In this document: piece after piece, positions 8,416 to 17,665 of the stretch | Layout: every line of letters begins with the position of its first letter | How positions within the stretch are numbered: position 1 is the first letter of the stretch | NCBI GenBank assembly: GCA_031459765.1 | Contig: JAVKHY010000005.1 | Location: 86,344 to 150,343, forward strand | Direction: 5' to 3' | DNA: 64,000 nt | Source: Armatimonadota bacterium | GTDB lineage: Bacteria; Sysuimicrobiota; Sysuimicrobiia; Sysuimicrobiales; Kaftiobacteriaceae | Program-made: the position numbers and the translations under genes | The notes under the pieces: generated by a model | Seen by the model: the letters and a program-made list of their open reading frames with translations, nothing else | What the model was told of the DNA's origin: nothing | The model's database searches: none

Positions 8416-9648
8416 ATGATGAGGATCGACGAGTCGTGGTATCGTCGTCCGCCGGAGGCGGAGGCCCACACGGCGGCCGGCGGGGTGGTGGTGCGGCGCG
8501 CGGGAGAGCGCCTGGAGGTCCTCCTGGTGCGGGAGGGAGCGGAACACGGCTACGTGCTGCCCAAAGGGCACGTGCATCCGGGCGAGCGACTTGAGGAGGC
8601 GGCGCGGCGGGAGATCGCGGAGGAGGCGGGAGTGCGGGATCTGGTGCTGCTCGGTCCCCTCGGCGTGCGGGAACGGTTGGACTACCGGAAGACCTCCTGG
8701 AAGATCGCCCACTACTTCCTCTTCGCCGCTCCGGATGTGCCGGGGGATCCTCAGGCCGGAGGGAGGACCGGGGCGGAACGCGCTGTCGGCCTGCCGGCCT
8801 CCGCCGCGACGTGGGCGCCCCTCGACGACCTTCCGGCGATCTTCTGGCCCGAACAGCGGCAACTGCTGACGACCTCGCGGGAGGACATCCGGGCCGCCTT
8901 CCTGCGGTACGAGGCGCAGCGCCAGTTCGGCCGGCAGGCCCGGTCCTACGCGCGCAGCGTGAGTCACGCCCAGGATCGGGATCTGGAACTGCTCGTGCGC
9001 CACCTGGCGCTCCGGGAGGAAGACCGGGTGCTGGACGTGGCCACCGGCACCGGATTCACGGCGCGGGCCCTGGGCCGGGTGGTCCGCGCCGTGATCGGGA
9101 TCGACCTGACGCTCGGGATGCTCCGGGAGGCGCGGCGGATCGCCCCCGGGCCCCGCCTGCGCTGGGTGGTGGGGGACGCGGGGGCGCTGCCCTTCGCCGA
9201 TGCCGTCTTCGACGTCGTCACCGTCCGGCGGGCCGCGCATCACTTTCCCGACCTGGTCGGCGCGCTGCGGGAGATGCTCCGCGTGCTGAAGCCGGGTGGA
9301 CGGATCGGGATCGTGGACCAGGTCCCTCCGGAGGGTCCCGGCGGCGAGCTCATGGAGCGCCTGGAACGGTTACGGGACCCCAGTCATGTGAAGGCGCTGA
9401 CCGCCTCCCGCTGGCGGCGGCTCGTCGGGGAGCTCGGCGTGGCGGTGAGGTTTCAGACCGTCGTGGAACGGAAGGTGACGCTGGCCGACTGGCTGGATCT
9501 GGCCGGTGCGGACGCGTCCCGACGGCGGGCCGTCGAGGAGGCTCTGGCGCGGGCCGACCCGGAAGCGCGCCGGGACATCGGCGACGACGGCACCGCCCCG
9601 CTGTCCTTCATGAAGCGGTGGATCGTCGTCACGGGGCTGAAGGGGTGA
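8416..9648 (+). CDS. Fusion of a Nudix hydrolase with a SAM-dependent methyltransferase
   Basis: With the start at the double ATG (8416/8419), residues ~18-165 form a Nudix domain. Its full box lies at 51-73: G51, E57, the RE of REIAEEAG, and EE with the expected spacing. The flanking ALPKGH-like sequence and late Trp/Pro segment resemble Ap4A-type hydrolases. Residues ~175-410 are a class I methyltransferase of the UbiE/methyltransferase-11 type: VLDVATGTG (motif I), IGIDLTLGML, GDAGALPFADAVFDVV, LRVLKPGG. The two are in one uninterrupted frame. Nudix proteins clean up or process nucleoside-diphosphate derivatives; the methyl acceptor is unknown. The 3' end overlaps the convergent membrane-protein gene by 20 bases. 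Confidence 0.85.
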   Translation: MMRIDESWYRRPPEAEAHTAAGGVVVRRAGERLEVLLVREGAEHGYVLPKGHVHPGERLEEAARREIAEEAGVRDLVLLGPLGVRERLDYRKTSWKIAHYFLFAAPDVPGDPQAGGRTGAERAVGLPASAATWAPLDDLPAIFWPEQRQLLTTSREDIRAAFLRYEAQRQFGRQARSYARSVSHAQDRDLELLVRHLALREEDRVLDVATGTGFTARALGRVVRAVIGIDLTLGMLREARRIAPGPRLRWVVGDAGALPFADAVFDVVTVRRAAHHFPDLVGALREMLRVLKPGGRIGIVDQVPPEGPGGELMERLERLRDPSHVKALTASRWRRLVGELGVAVRFQTVVERKVTLADWLDLAGADASRRRAVEEALARADPEARRDIGDDGTAPLSFMKRWIVVTGLKG

Positions 9649-10483
9649 AGAGAAGGCTCGCAAACCCCGCGCGGGCTTCAAGGGCCGGAAGCCCGGTCTC
9701 CACGAAGCGCGTCCAGGCCGTCCGGATCTCGTCGCTCTGCGCCTGAGGCAGGTGCAGCCCGAGCGGCGGTTCGGGCCACGGCGGAGCGTCCACCTCCAGG
9801 GCCAGATCGTCGCAGTAATCCAGACAGGCCTGGAGGAACTCCTCCGGATCGCCGCGCCGGCCGTCGCCGAGGTCGAAGGGTGTCGCCGTCCGGTCGGTGT
9901 AGGCGGCCAGCAGGAGCCGGGTCATCGCGGCCAGCGCGGCCAGGGCCCGCACCTCTGTCCATCGATCCTGGATGCTCTGCTGCTCCTCCGCGGCCCGGCG
10001 GCCGAGAGTCGCCACCCAGCGGTCGACGACGGCCAGGCACCTCCCCACCGCGCGGCGCAGTCCGGCGTCGTCGGATCCGGCCAGGGCCAGCACCGCCACC
10101 GCGCCGTCCCGGGCCTTCGCCGCCTGCACCGGGGTGGCGATCCGCGGCATCACCACGTGCCGCTCGAGCCACCCATCGACCATCAACTCGATCTGCGACC
10201 GCGCGGCGTAGCGGTCCGCCCGTCCCCTCGCGGCTGCAGCCAGCCGCCGCCGCACGGCCGGACCCAGGGTCCCGGCCGCCTCCAGGAGGATGCGCAGCGG
10301 GACGTAGACAAACAGCGCCCACACCAGCAGGACGAAGAACCACTGGTGTAGACCTCCCCCTGAGGCCAGCAGGACGGCCATCGTGAGGAGGAAGCCCAGG
10401 ACGGCGACGACGGCCAGCGCCCGCCCCGCCGCGCCGCGGGTGCGCGCATCGGCCAGCCTGCTGAGCAGCAGCCGCAGGTCCAT
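9629..10483 (-). CDS. Uncharacterised membrane protein with a cytosolic helical domain
   Basis: The protein (284 aa) is not recognised. Two hydrophobic segments lie near the N terminus (about residues 22-42 and 48-65: VVAVLGFLLTMAVLLASG and WFFVLLVWALFVYVPLRIL). They are followed by a ~200-residue Ala/Arg-rich, mostly helical soluble region with few conserved-looking motifs. No signal peptide, enzyme motif or known domain was seen. It stands alone on the minus strand between convergent and divergent neighbours, so context gives no function. Confidence 0.65.
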   Translation of the reverse strand: MDLRLLLSRLADARTRGAAGRALAVVAVLGFLLTMAVLLASGGGLHQWFFVLLVWALFVYVPLRILLEAAGTLGPAVRRRLAAAARGRADRYAARSQIELMVDGWLERHVVMPRIATPVQAAKARDGAVAVLALAGSDDAGLRRAVGRCLAVVDRWVATLGRRAAEEQQSIQDRWTEVRALAALAAMTRLLLAAYTDRTATPFDLGDGRRGDPEEFLQACLDYCDDLALEVDAPPWPEPPLGLHLPQAQSDEIRTAWTRFVETGLPALEARAGFASLLFTPSAP

Positions 10484-10526
10484 CAGACGGTGAACTCTTC
10501 GCCGGCCCGGGAGCCGTGACCTCGCC

Positions 10527-11111
10527 GTGATGGAGGAGCGCTATCCCTTCCTGGTGATGAGGGTCCTGACCGGGGCGGTGATCGCGGCCGCCACGCTCCT
10601 GCCCGTCGGCGCCTTCGTCGCCGACCCCGCGGCGAGCCGCGTCGAGTTCTTCGTGCGGGACAACCGCGGAGGATTTGCCGGCGTGGTCCGGGCGATGGAG
10701 GTGCGGGTCGCGGTCCGTGAAGACGGCGACGCCTTCGCCGCCGACGTTGAGGCCAGATTCGACGCGGCGAGCCTGACGACCGGGAACGGCCTGCGGGACA
10801 GCCAGATGCGCCGGGAGTTCCTGCAGACCGACCGCCATCCCGTCATCCTCTTCCACGGCACGGCGGTCCCGCAGGCCCGTCCGGGCGGACTCCCCTTTCC
10901 CGCGACGCTGCGGGGAACCCTGACCCTCCGCGGGGTGAGCCGGGAGGTCGAGATCCCGCTCCGGGTCACGGCGCTGGCCGACGCCTACCTCGCCGAGGGG
11001 CGGCTGACCATCCGCCTGTCTGAGTTCGGGATCCCCGTGCCCCGCTTCCTCATCTTCGTCGCCGAGGATCCGGTGGCGGTCAGCTTCAAGATTCGGCTCG
11101 TGCGGCGGTAG
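10527..11111 (+). CDS. YceI-family secreted lipid/polyisoprenoid-binding-like protein
   Basis: A hydrophobic N-terminal segment (VLTGAVIAAATLLPVGAFVA) looks like a signal peptide. The mature part matches YceI: DPAASRVEFFVRDN, FDAASLTTGNGLRDSQMRREFLQTDRHP and GTLTLRGVSREVEIP are typical family elements of the lipocalin-like barrel. Such proteins bind isoprenoid or amphiphilic ligands in the periplasm. An internal ATG at 10557 would give a shorter, more standard signal peptide, so the start is uncertain. It is monocistronic as far as can be seen. Confidence 0.8.
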   Translation: MMEERYPFLVMRVLTGAVIAAATLLPVGAFVADPAASRVEFFVRDNRGGFAGVVRAMEVRVAVREDGDAFAADVEARFDAASLTTGNGLRDSQMRREFLQTDRHPVILFHGTAVPQARPGGLPFPATLRGTLTLRGVSREVEIPLRVTALADAYLAEGRLTIRLSEFGIPVPRFLIFVAEDPVAVSFKIRLVRR

Positions 11112-11171
11112 GGCAGGCGTCGCCCCCGTCGAAGCCAATCAGGGTTCTCAGCTCTGCCACGGAGGTGAGCG

Positions 11172-12533
11172 ATGAACGCGCGCGCCTATGCCCGGGACCA
11201 CCGCGACCGGTTTCTGGAGGAGTTGAAGGATCTGGTGCGCATCCCCAGCGTCAGCGCCCTGCCGGCGCACCGGGACGATGTGCGGGGCGCCGCCCAGTGG
11301 CTGCTGGAGCACCTCCGGGGCGTGGGGTTGACCGGAGAGCTGATCCCGATCGACGGCGGGCACCCCATGGTCTACGCGGAGTGGTTGGGGGCCCCGGGCC
11401 GGCCGACCGTCCTGTTCTACGGACACTACGATGTCCAGCCTGTCGAGCCGCTGGAGGAGTGGCTCTCGCCGCCCTTCGAGCCCACGGTGCGCGGGGAGAA
11501 CCTCTACGCGCGGGGCGCCAGCGACGACAAGGGCCAGGTGTTCGCCATTGTCAAAGCCCTGGAGTCCTGGCTGCGCGGGGAGGGGCGGCTGCCCCTCAAC
11601 GTCAAGCTGCTGATCGAAGGGGAGGAGGAACTCGGCAGCCCCGGGCTCAACCGCTGGATCGAACGTCACGGGAAGAAGGTGGCCTGCGACTTCGCCTGGG
11701 TTTCCGACGGCCAGCTCTTTGCCCCCGATCTGCCCACGATCGTCACGGGGTTGCGCGGCCTCTGCTACACCGAGGTGGAGGTCCGCGGGGCCTCCCGCGA
11801 CCTGCACTCGGGCCAGCACGGCGGCGCGGCGCCCAATCCGCTCAACGCCCTGGCCGTGATCATCGCCGGGCTGAAGGACCGGCGCGGCCGCGTCACCGTC
11901 CCGCGATTCTACGCCCCGGTCAAGCCTCCGACCCCGGAGGAGAAGGCGTCCTGGGAGCGGCTGCCCTTTTCGGAGGAGGCCTACCTCAACGACATCGGCG
12001 CCACGGCGGCACCCGGGGAGGAGGGTTACGGCATCCTGGAGCGGAGATGGGTGCGGCCCACGTTGGACGTCCACGGGATCGCCGGAGGCTGGACCGGCAC
12101 CGGTCCGAAGACCGTGATCCCGGCCAAGGCGACGGCGAAGATCAGCATGCGCCTGGTCCCCGAGCAGCGGGCGAAGAATGTGTTCCGGGGTTTCGAGAAG
12201 CGCGTGCGCCGGCTGGCCCCGCCCGGAGTGGAGGTCGCGGTGCGCCTGCTCTCGGGCAGCGACGCCGTGGTGGTCGATCCGGCGGCGCCGCCGATCCAGG
12301 CCGCGGCCCAGGTGGCGCGGGAGGTCTGGGGACGCGATCCCGTCTACATCCGGGAGGGCGGCAGCGTCCCGGTGGTCACCCAGTTCTCCCGGGTCCTCAA
12401 GGTGCCGACGGTGATGTTCGGCTTCGGGTTGCCCGACGACAACCTCCACGCGCCCAACGAGAAGTTCTACCTCCCGTACTTCCACAAGGGCGTCGAGACG
12501 GTGATCGCCTGGGTGGAGCGCGTCGGCCGGTAG
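11172..12533 (+). CDS. M20-family metallodipeptidase
   Basis: The 453-aa protein shows M20 dipeptidase landmarks: FYGHYDVQP (metal His and catalytic Asp), ARGASDDKGQ (bridging Asp), IEGEEELGS (general base and metal Glu), and a lid/dimerisation domain ending with GG(S)VPVVTQF. The late IREGGS and the histidine in DDNLHAPNE complete the site. A strong GGAGGTG ribosome site precedes the ATG. The next gene begins one base after its stop, suggesting an operon with the thioesterase and DedA. It hydrolyses dipeptides or related N-acyl amino acids; the exact substrate is not readable. Confidence 0.88.
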   Translation: MNARAYARDHRDRFLEELKDLVRIPSVSALPAHRDDVRGAAQWLLEHLRGVGLTGELIPIDGGHPMVYAEWLGAPGRPTVLFYGHYDVQPVEPLEEWLSPPFEPTVRGENLYARGASDDKGQVFAIVKALESWLRGEGRLPLNVKLLIEGEEELGSPGLNRWIERHGKKVACDFAWVSDGQLFAPDLPTIVTGLRGLCYTEVEVRGASRDLHSGQHGGAAPNPLNALAVIIAGLKDRRGRVTVPRFYAPVKPPTPEEKASWERLPFSEEAYLNDIGATAAPGEEGYGILERRWVRPTLDVHGIAGGWTGTGPKTVIPAKATAKISMRLVPEQRAKNVFRGFEKRVRRLAPPGVEVAVRLLSGSDAVVVDPAAPPIQAAAQVAREVWGRDPVYIREGGSVPVVTQFSRVLKVPTVMFGFGLPDDNLHAPNEKFYLPYFHKGVETVIAWVERVGR

Positions 12534-12534
12534 G

Positions 12535-13497
12535 ATGCCCTCCATCGCGGAGACCACGCTGGAGATGGTCCAGCTCGTGCTGCCCGGGCAGGCCAACGTC
12601 CGCGGCACGCTCTACGGGGGCATGATGATGCACTGGATCACTACCGCGGCCACGATGGCCGCGATGCGGGTGGCCCGCGGCTCCGTGGTCCTGGGCAGCA
12701 TGGACGACCTGGACTTCGTCGCGCCGGTGAGCATCGGCGACCTCGTCACCCTGCGCGCCCAGGTCGAAGACGTGGGCCGGTCCTCCCTGGAGATCGGAGT
12801 GGAGGTGCACGCGGAGGATCCGCGCCGGGGCCTCCGCCGGCTGGCCACCGCCTCGCACCTGGCGATGGTGGCCGTGGACGACGCGGGGCGTCCCCGGCCG
12901 GTAGAGACCGCGATCACGCCCGCCGACCGGGAGGAGGAGGCGATCGCCGCGGCCGCGCGCCAGCGCCGGACGGCGCGGAAGGCGGCCCTGGCCGACCGCC
13001 GAGAACCGGCCGCGCCGGTGGAGGGCGACGAGGGACTCACCCACGCGATGCAGGTGGCGCGCATCGTCTTCCCCGAGGACGCGGTGCTGGGGACGATGAT
13101 GTTCGCCGGGCGGCTGATGATGCACCTGGACGAAGCGGCCTCGATTCTGGCCCTGCGCTACTGTCGGGGGCCCATCGTCACCGCCTCGATCGACGCCCTG
13201 GCCTTCCACGCCCCGATTCGCGTGGGAGAGATTGTGATCTACCAGGCGGCGCTCAACTACGTCGGGAGGAGCTCGATGGAGATCGGCGTCCGCGTGCTGG
13301 CCGAGCACCCGCTGGAGGGCCGCCGCCGCCACACCTGCACCGCCTTCCTCACCATGGTGCACATGACCGACCAGGGACCCCAGCCTGTTCCGCCCTTCAC
13401 CCCCCGCACCGAAGCGGAGCGCCGCCGCTGGGCGGAAGCCGAGCAGCGCCGCGCCTCCCGGCAGGCCCGCCGCCAGCGGCTGCGGGAAGCGCACTGA
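12535..13497 (+). CDS. Acyl-CoA thioesterase with two tandem hotdog domains
   Basis: Two homologous hotdog modules lie in one 320-residue chain (about 8-115 and 165-280). Each carries the GTLYGGMMMHWI / GTMMFAGRLMMHLDEAA helix and a YVGRSSMEIGV or DVGRSSLEIGV strand typical of YciA/BFIT-type acyl-CoA thioesterases. A charged linker of ~45 residues separates them. The C terminus is rich in Arg/Ala/Gln. It hydrolyses acyl-CoA thioesters; the chain-length preference is unknown. It lies one base after the M20 peptidase and overlaps the DedA start. Confidence 0.85.
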   Translation: MPSIAETTLEMVQLVLPGQANVRGTLYGGMMMHWITTAATMAAMRVARGSVVLGSMDDLDFVAPVSIGDLVTLRAQVEDVGRSSLEIGVEVHAEDPRRGLRRLATASHLAMVAVDDAGRPRPVETAITPADREEEAIAAAARQRRTARKAALADRREPAAPVEGDEGLTHAMQVARIVFPEDAVLGTMMFAGRLMMHLDEAASILALRYCRGPIVTASIDALAFHAPIRVGEIVIYQAALNYVGRSSMEIGVRVLAEHPLEGRRRHTCTAFLTMVHMTDQGPQPVPPFTPRTEAERRRWAEAEQRRASRQARRQRLREAH

Positions 13498-14204
13498 TGC
13501 TGCCGGAGTTGATCGACTTCGTGCTCCACCTCGACCGGCATCTCGATGCCGCCCTGACGCAGTACGGGACGCTGACCTACGCGCTGCTGTTCGGCATCGT
13601 GTTTCTGGAGACCGGGGTCGTCGTCACACCGTTCCTCCCCGGCGATTCACTGCTGTTCGCGGCCGGGGCGCTGGCGGCGCGCGGGTCGCTGGACCCCGTG
13701 CTGCTCCTGGTCCTCCTGACCGCGGCGGCGATCCTCGGCGATACGGTGAACTACTGGATCGGCGCCCTCGTCGGTCCCCGCGTCTTCCGCGCCGAGCGCG
13801 CCCGTCTCTTCCGGCGCGACCACCTGGAGCGGGCGCACCGCTTCTACGAGACCTACGGCGGGATCACGGTGGTCCTGGCGCGATTCCTGCCGATCTTTCG
13901 GACATTCGTCCCCTTCGTGGCGGGGATCGGCCGGATGACGTACCACCGGTTTCTCACGTACAACGTGGCCGGCGGTATCCTCTGGGTGTCTCTGTTCGTG
14001 GTGGGGGGCTACTACTTCGGCAACCTGCAGGTCGTGCGCGACAACTTCACCCTGGTCATCCTGGCCATCATCCTCATCTCGCTCCTCCCCGCCAGCCTCG
14101 AGACGCTCCGCCACGTCCGCCGGGCGCGGCAGGCGCCGACGATCCGGCCTACAGCGTCATCCGCGGGTCCAGGGCGTCGCGCAGACCATCCCCCAGGAGG
14201 TTGA
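13497..14204 (+). CDS. DedA-family membrane protein
   Basis: The 235-aa polytopic protein shows DedA (SNARE-associated/VTT domain) motifs: FLETGVVVTPFLPGDSLLFAAGALAARG near the N terminus and VVLARFLPIFRTFVPFVAGIGRM in the middle, then two C-terminal membrane helices. DedA proteins support lipid-carrier and phospholipid translocation across the inner membrane and envelope homeostasis. The ATG shares a base with the thioesterase stop. The last 56 bases overlap the convergent ABC permease gene, giving an Arg/Pro-rich tail that may not be conserved. Confidence 0.87.
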   Translation: MLPELIDFVLHLDRHLDAALTQYGTLTYALLFGIVFLETGVVVTPFLPGDSLLFAAGALAARGSLDPVLLLVLLTAAAILGDTVNYWIGALVGPRVFRAERARLFRRDHLERAHRFYETYGGITVVLARFLPIFRTFVPFVAGIGRMTYHRFLTYNVAGGILWVSLFVVGGYYFGNLQVVRDNFTLVILAIILISLLPASLETLRHVRRARQAPTIRPTASSAGPGRRADHPPGG

Positions 14205-15033
14205 AGGCCATCACCGTCAGGAAGATGGCCAGCCCCGGAAAGATCAGGGTGTGCGGGGCGAGCTGGATGTACTGCCGCGCCGTACTCAACATGGCGCCCC
14301 ACTCCGCGGTGGGCTGCTGCACGCCCAGGCCCAGGAATCCCAGCGCCGCGGCGGAAAGAATCGCGCTCGCCACCTGTAGGGTGCTCTGCACGACAAGGAC
14401 GGCCAGCGTATTGGGCAACAGATGCCGGAGGATGATGCGGCTCTGGCCGGCGCCGAGCGCCCGCGCCGCCTCGACGTACTCCAGGGTCTTCAGAGAGAGG
14501 ACCTGTCCCCGGATCAGGCGGGCGTAGGTCGGCACGGAGACGATGCCCACCGCGATCATCACATTGACCAGCCCCACCCCCAGCACGGTGACGAGCACGA
14601 TGGCCAGGATGATCCCGGGAAAGCCGAGCAACACGTCGATCACGCGCTGGCTGAGCAGGTCGAACCGGCCTCCCAGATAGCCCGCGGTCAACCCCACCGG
14701 CACGCCCAGCGCCACGCCGATCGCGACCGAGATCGTGCCGATGACCATTGAGATCCGCGCGCCGTAGATGACGCGGCTGAGGATGTCCCGCCCCAGCTCG
14801 TCGGTGCCCAGCCAGTGCTCCCGGCTGGGACCGGCGAGGCTGCCCAGCAGGTCGGAGGCGTAGGGGTCATAGGGGGCGAGCCACGGCGCCAGCAGCGCCG
14901 ACGCCGTGAACAGGGCGAGGATTCCGAGGCCCGCCAGCGCTCCACGATTGCGGCGCAGCCGGCGCCAGACCAGGGCCGCCGTGGACTGCGCCGGTCGGGG
15001 TCGGACCGCAACGGCCACGGAAGGGGCGACCAT
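14149..15033 (-). CDS. Dipeptide/oligopeptide-type ABC permease, DppC/OppC family
   Basis: The protein (294 aa) starts at MVAPSVAVAV and has the N-terminal helix, LAPYDP and GTDELGRDILSRVIYGARIS motifs of the OppC family. The EAA loop (YVEAARALGAGQSRIILRHLLPN) contacts the ATPase. The start overlaps the upstream DppB stop (TGATG), indicating coupling. It would form the membrane channel with the neighbouring DppB for the binding protein at 16030-17598. No ATPase genes follow, so the energising subunits must come from elsewhere. Confidence 0.9.
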   Translation of the reverse strand: MVAPSVAVAVRPRPAQSTAALVWRRLRRNRGALAGLGILALFTASALLAPWLAPYDPYASDLLGSLAGPSREHWLGTDELGRDILSRVIYGARISMVIGTISVAIGVALGVPVGLTAGYLGGRFDLLSQRVIDVLLGFPGIILAIVLVTVLGVGLVNVMIAVGIVSVPTYARLIRGQVLSLKTLEYVEAARALGAGQSRIILRHLLPNTLAVLVVQSTLQVASAILSAAALGFLGLGVQQPTAEWGAMLSTARQYIQLAPHTLIFPGLAIFLTVMAFNLLGDGLRDALDPRMTL

Positions 15034-15953
15034 CACTCGTACCTGATCCGCGGGTCGAGCAGCGCGTAAAGCAGGTCCACCACGACATTCAGCAGGACGA
15101 AGGTCGTCGCAATCAACAGCACCGCTCCCTGGATGACGGGGTAATCCCGCGCCAGCACGGCATCCACCAGCAGCCGTCCGACCCCCGGCCAGGCGAAGAC
15201 GGTCTCGGTCAGCACGGCGCCGGAGAGGAGCGTCCCCAGCTGCAGGCCGACGACCGTGACCACCGGGATCAGGGCGTTGCGCAAGGCGTGCCGGCGGACC
15301 ACGGCCGGTTCGGCCACGCCCTTGGCCCGCGCCGTCCGGACATAGTCCTGGCGCAGCACTTCCAACATGGCCGAGCGTGTCATGCGGGCGATGAGCGCCG
15401 CGGACGCCGTGCCCAGCGTGATCGCGGGGAGGATGAGGTGCCGCCAGGTCTCGTGGCCGATCGCGGGCAACCACTGCAGCCGCACGGCGAAGATGAGGAT
15501 GAGGTTCAGGCCCAGCCAGAACACCGGCATCGAGACGCCGGCCAGGGCCAGGATCATGAGCAGGGAGTCTGCCCAGGAGAGGTGTCGCGTGGCGGAGACG
15601 ATGCCCGCGGGGATACCGATGAGCAGGGCCACGACCATGCTGGCCAGAGCCAGGCGGACCGTGCGCGGGAAGCGCTGGGCAAGTTCCTCCGTCACCGGGG
15701 CGCTGTTGAACAGCGATCGGCCGAGATTCCCCCGCACGGCGTTGCCGAGGAAGATGCCGTACTGGACCACCAGCGGGCGGTCCAGGCCGAGGGAGTGGCG
15801 GATCTCCTGGACCACCTCGGCCGTCGCCGCCTGCCCCGCCATCAACAGCGCCGGATCGCCCGGGATGAGCCGGATCATAGTGAAGACGACGAGGGAAACG
15901 CCGAGCAGGACGGGCAGGGCCAACAGCAGCCGCTTCACCAGATAGACGGACAT
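15033..15953 (-). CDS. Dipeptide/oligopeptide-type ABC permease, DppB/OppB family
   Basis: The 306-residue protein begins MSVYLVKRLLLALPVLLGVSLVVF with the IPGDPA motif characteristic of DppB/GsiC permeases. The central EAA motif (LRQDYVRTARAKGVAEPAVVRRHALRN) is intact and six helices are apparent. It pairs with the DppC gene that starts in its stop codon. The binding-protein gene lies 76 bases upstream on the same strand, so the transcript order is binding protein, DppB, DppC. Confidence 0.92.
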   Translation of the reverse strand: MSVYLVKRLLLALPVLLGVSLVVFTMIRLIPGDPALLMAGQAATAEVVQEIRHSLGLDRPLVVQYGIFLGNAVRGNLGRSLFNSAPVTEELAQRFPRTVRLALASMVVALLIGIPAGIVSATRHLSWADSLLMILALAGVSMPVFWLGLNLILIFAVRLQWLPAIGHETWRHLILPAITLGTASAALIARMTRSAMLEVLRQDYVRTARAKGVAEPAVVRRHALRNALIPVVTVVGLQLGTLLSGAVLTETVFAWPGVGRLLVDAVLARDYPVIQGAVLLIATTFVLLNVVVDLLYALLDPRIRYE

Positions 15954-16029
15954 CCCACGTGTACGATACGCGGCGACGGAGCCAGAGGCAACCGCCCCCC
16001 GGCGCCGTCGCCGCTCGATACCGCAGCGC

Positions 16030-17598
16030 CTACCGGCTGAATCTCGCGTTCATGGCCAGGACGCGCTCGGTGGGGTGTACCAGCAGCCCCGTGACCTCGC
16101 GGCGCAGCCCCGTGATCTGCGACTCGCTGTGCAGGAACAGCCAGGGCGCATCCTGCATGATCAGCTCCATCGCCTGCTTGTAGGTCGCCGCGCGCCGCGC
16201 CGGATCGGTGATGGCGCGCGCCTGGTCCAGCAGGCCGTCCACGCGCTCGTTCTTGTAGAAGAAGCGCCCGGACCCGCCCGGGGCCCACTGGCTGCTGTGG
16301 AACAGGCTGTACAGCCCGTAGTCGGCGTCGCCGGTGACCGTGCCCCAGCCGAGCATGAACATCTCGATGTCGGTCTGGTCTACGGGCCGGTTCGTGACCT
16401 GGAGGTAGGTGGCCCACTCCATCGTCACCAGCCGCGCGTTGATGCCGGCTTCGCGCAGTTGCGCCTGCACCGCGGCGGCCACCGCCGCGTCCTGCACGTA
16501 GCGACCGGTGGGATGGTGCAGCGTCACATTCAGCCCCTGGGGAAAGCCCGCCTCGGCCAGCAGTTGCCGTGCCCTGGCCAGGTCACGCGGGTAGCTCATG
16601 ATCGGCGCGTAGCCCACGATCCCGGGGGCGATGGGCGCGTCGCTGACCCGGGCCGCGCCGCCCAGGATGGTCTGCACGATCGCCCGCTTGTCCACGGCGT
16701 AGTTGAACGCCTGGCGGACGCGCACATCGGTGAACGGGCGGCGCTGGTTGTTGAAGCCGATGTAGATCGTGCGCAGGCTGCTCGTGCGGTCCACGCGCAC
16801 CGCGCGGTTGAGAGCCAGTCGCGACGTCTCCCGCGGCGGGACGCGCACCGCGACGTGGATCTGTCCCCCCTCCAGGGCCAGCACGCGCGCCCCGTCGTCG
16901 GGGATCACGCGCCAGACGATCTGGTCGATCACCGGTTTGTTTGGTCCCCAGTAGTCGGGATTCCGATCCAGGACGATGCGGTCCCCGCGCACCCATTCCC
17001 GGAACCGATAGGGCCCGGTGCCCACCGGTGCCGCGCCGTAGGGCATCCCCTGGGGCGGTCGCATTCCGCCCGCCCGTTCCACCGCCGCTGGGCTGTGGAT
17101 CCCGACGAAGTCATGGGTCAGGTGCGCCAGGAGCGGCACAAAGGGACGGCCGGTCGTGATCCGCACGGTGTTGACATCAACGACATCCACGGAGGTGATC
17201 TCGCTCAACAGGAAGCGGAAGGTCACCCGGTTCTCCGGGTTGCGGAAGTAGTCCAGGTTCCACTTTACCGCCGCGGCGTCCAAGGGGGTGCCGTCGTGAA
17301 ATCGGATCCCGCGGCGCAGCCGGATGGTCAGCTGGCGGCCGTCGGGCGACAGGCGGTGGGATTCGGCCAGCAGCGGCTCGATCTTGCCGTCGGGGGTGAG
17401 TTTGAACAGCGTCTCCACCACGTGTGCCATCGTCTCGCTGTCCGGAGCCGCGCTGGCGTAGAAACTCAACGTGACCGCATCGGCGCCCCGGCCGATGATC
17501 AGGGTGCCGCCCGACTGCTGGGCGAACGAGGGCGCCACCAGGACCGTCGCCACGACCGCCGCGGCGAACAGGGCAACAAGGCGTGTCTGCACGGGCAT
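16030..17598 (-). CDS. ABC-transporter substrate-binding protein, family 5 (peptide/nickel type)
   Basis: The 522-aa protein has a cleavable signal peptide (LVALFAAAVVATVLVAPSFAQ) without a lipobox cysteine, so it should be soluble in a periplasm. That fits a diderm cell. Family 5 signatures include the early ETLFKLTPDGKIEPLLAESH, the RLRRGIRFHDGTPLDAAAVKWNLDYFR stretch and VGTGPYRF. It delivers peptides or similar solutes to the DppB/C permeases that follow. A GGAGGG ribosome site sits 2 bases before the ATG. The ligand is unknown; sugars, nickel and heme are also family ligands. Confidence 0.9.
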   Translation of the reverse strand: MPVQTRLVALFAAAVVATVLVAPSFAQQSGGTLIIGRGADAVTLSFYASAAPDSETMAHVVETLFKLTPDGKIEPLLAESHRLSPDGRQLTIRLRRGIRFHDGTPLDAAAVKWNLDYFRNPENRVTFRFLLSEITSVDVVDVNTVRITTGRPFVPLLAHLTHDFVGIHSPAAVERAGGMRPPQGMPYGAAPVGTGPYRFREWVRGDRIVLDRNPDYWGPNKPVIDQIVWRVIPDDGARVLALEGGQIHVAVRVPPRETSRLALNRAVRVDRTSSLRTIYIGFNNQRRPFTDVRVRQAFNYAVDKRAIVQTILGGAARVSDAPIAPGIVGYAPIMSYPRDLARARQLLAEAGFPQGLNVTLHHPTGRYVQDAAVAAAVQAQLREAGINARLVTMEWATYLQVTNRPVDQTDIEMFMLGWGTVTGDADYGLYSLFHSSQWAPGGSGRFFYKNERVDGLLDQARAITDPARRAATYKQAMELIMQDAPWLFLHSESQITGLRREVTGLLVHPTERVLAMNARFSR

Positions 17599-17665
17599 CC
17601 CTCCTACGGAGAAGTTGGGTCAACAGATTCGGAGCGCAGGAGCGCTCTCCTCCGCTGCGAAGGTA

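Noticed and set aside
5896..9243. A 1115-residue minus-strand open frame covering pepA and beyond
   Set aside because: Only the part from 7383 downward is protein-like (M17 peptidase). The rest is antisense to the ornithine-cyclodeaminase frame and the Nudix-methyltransferase gene; high GC removes stop codons.
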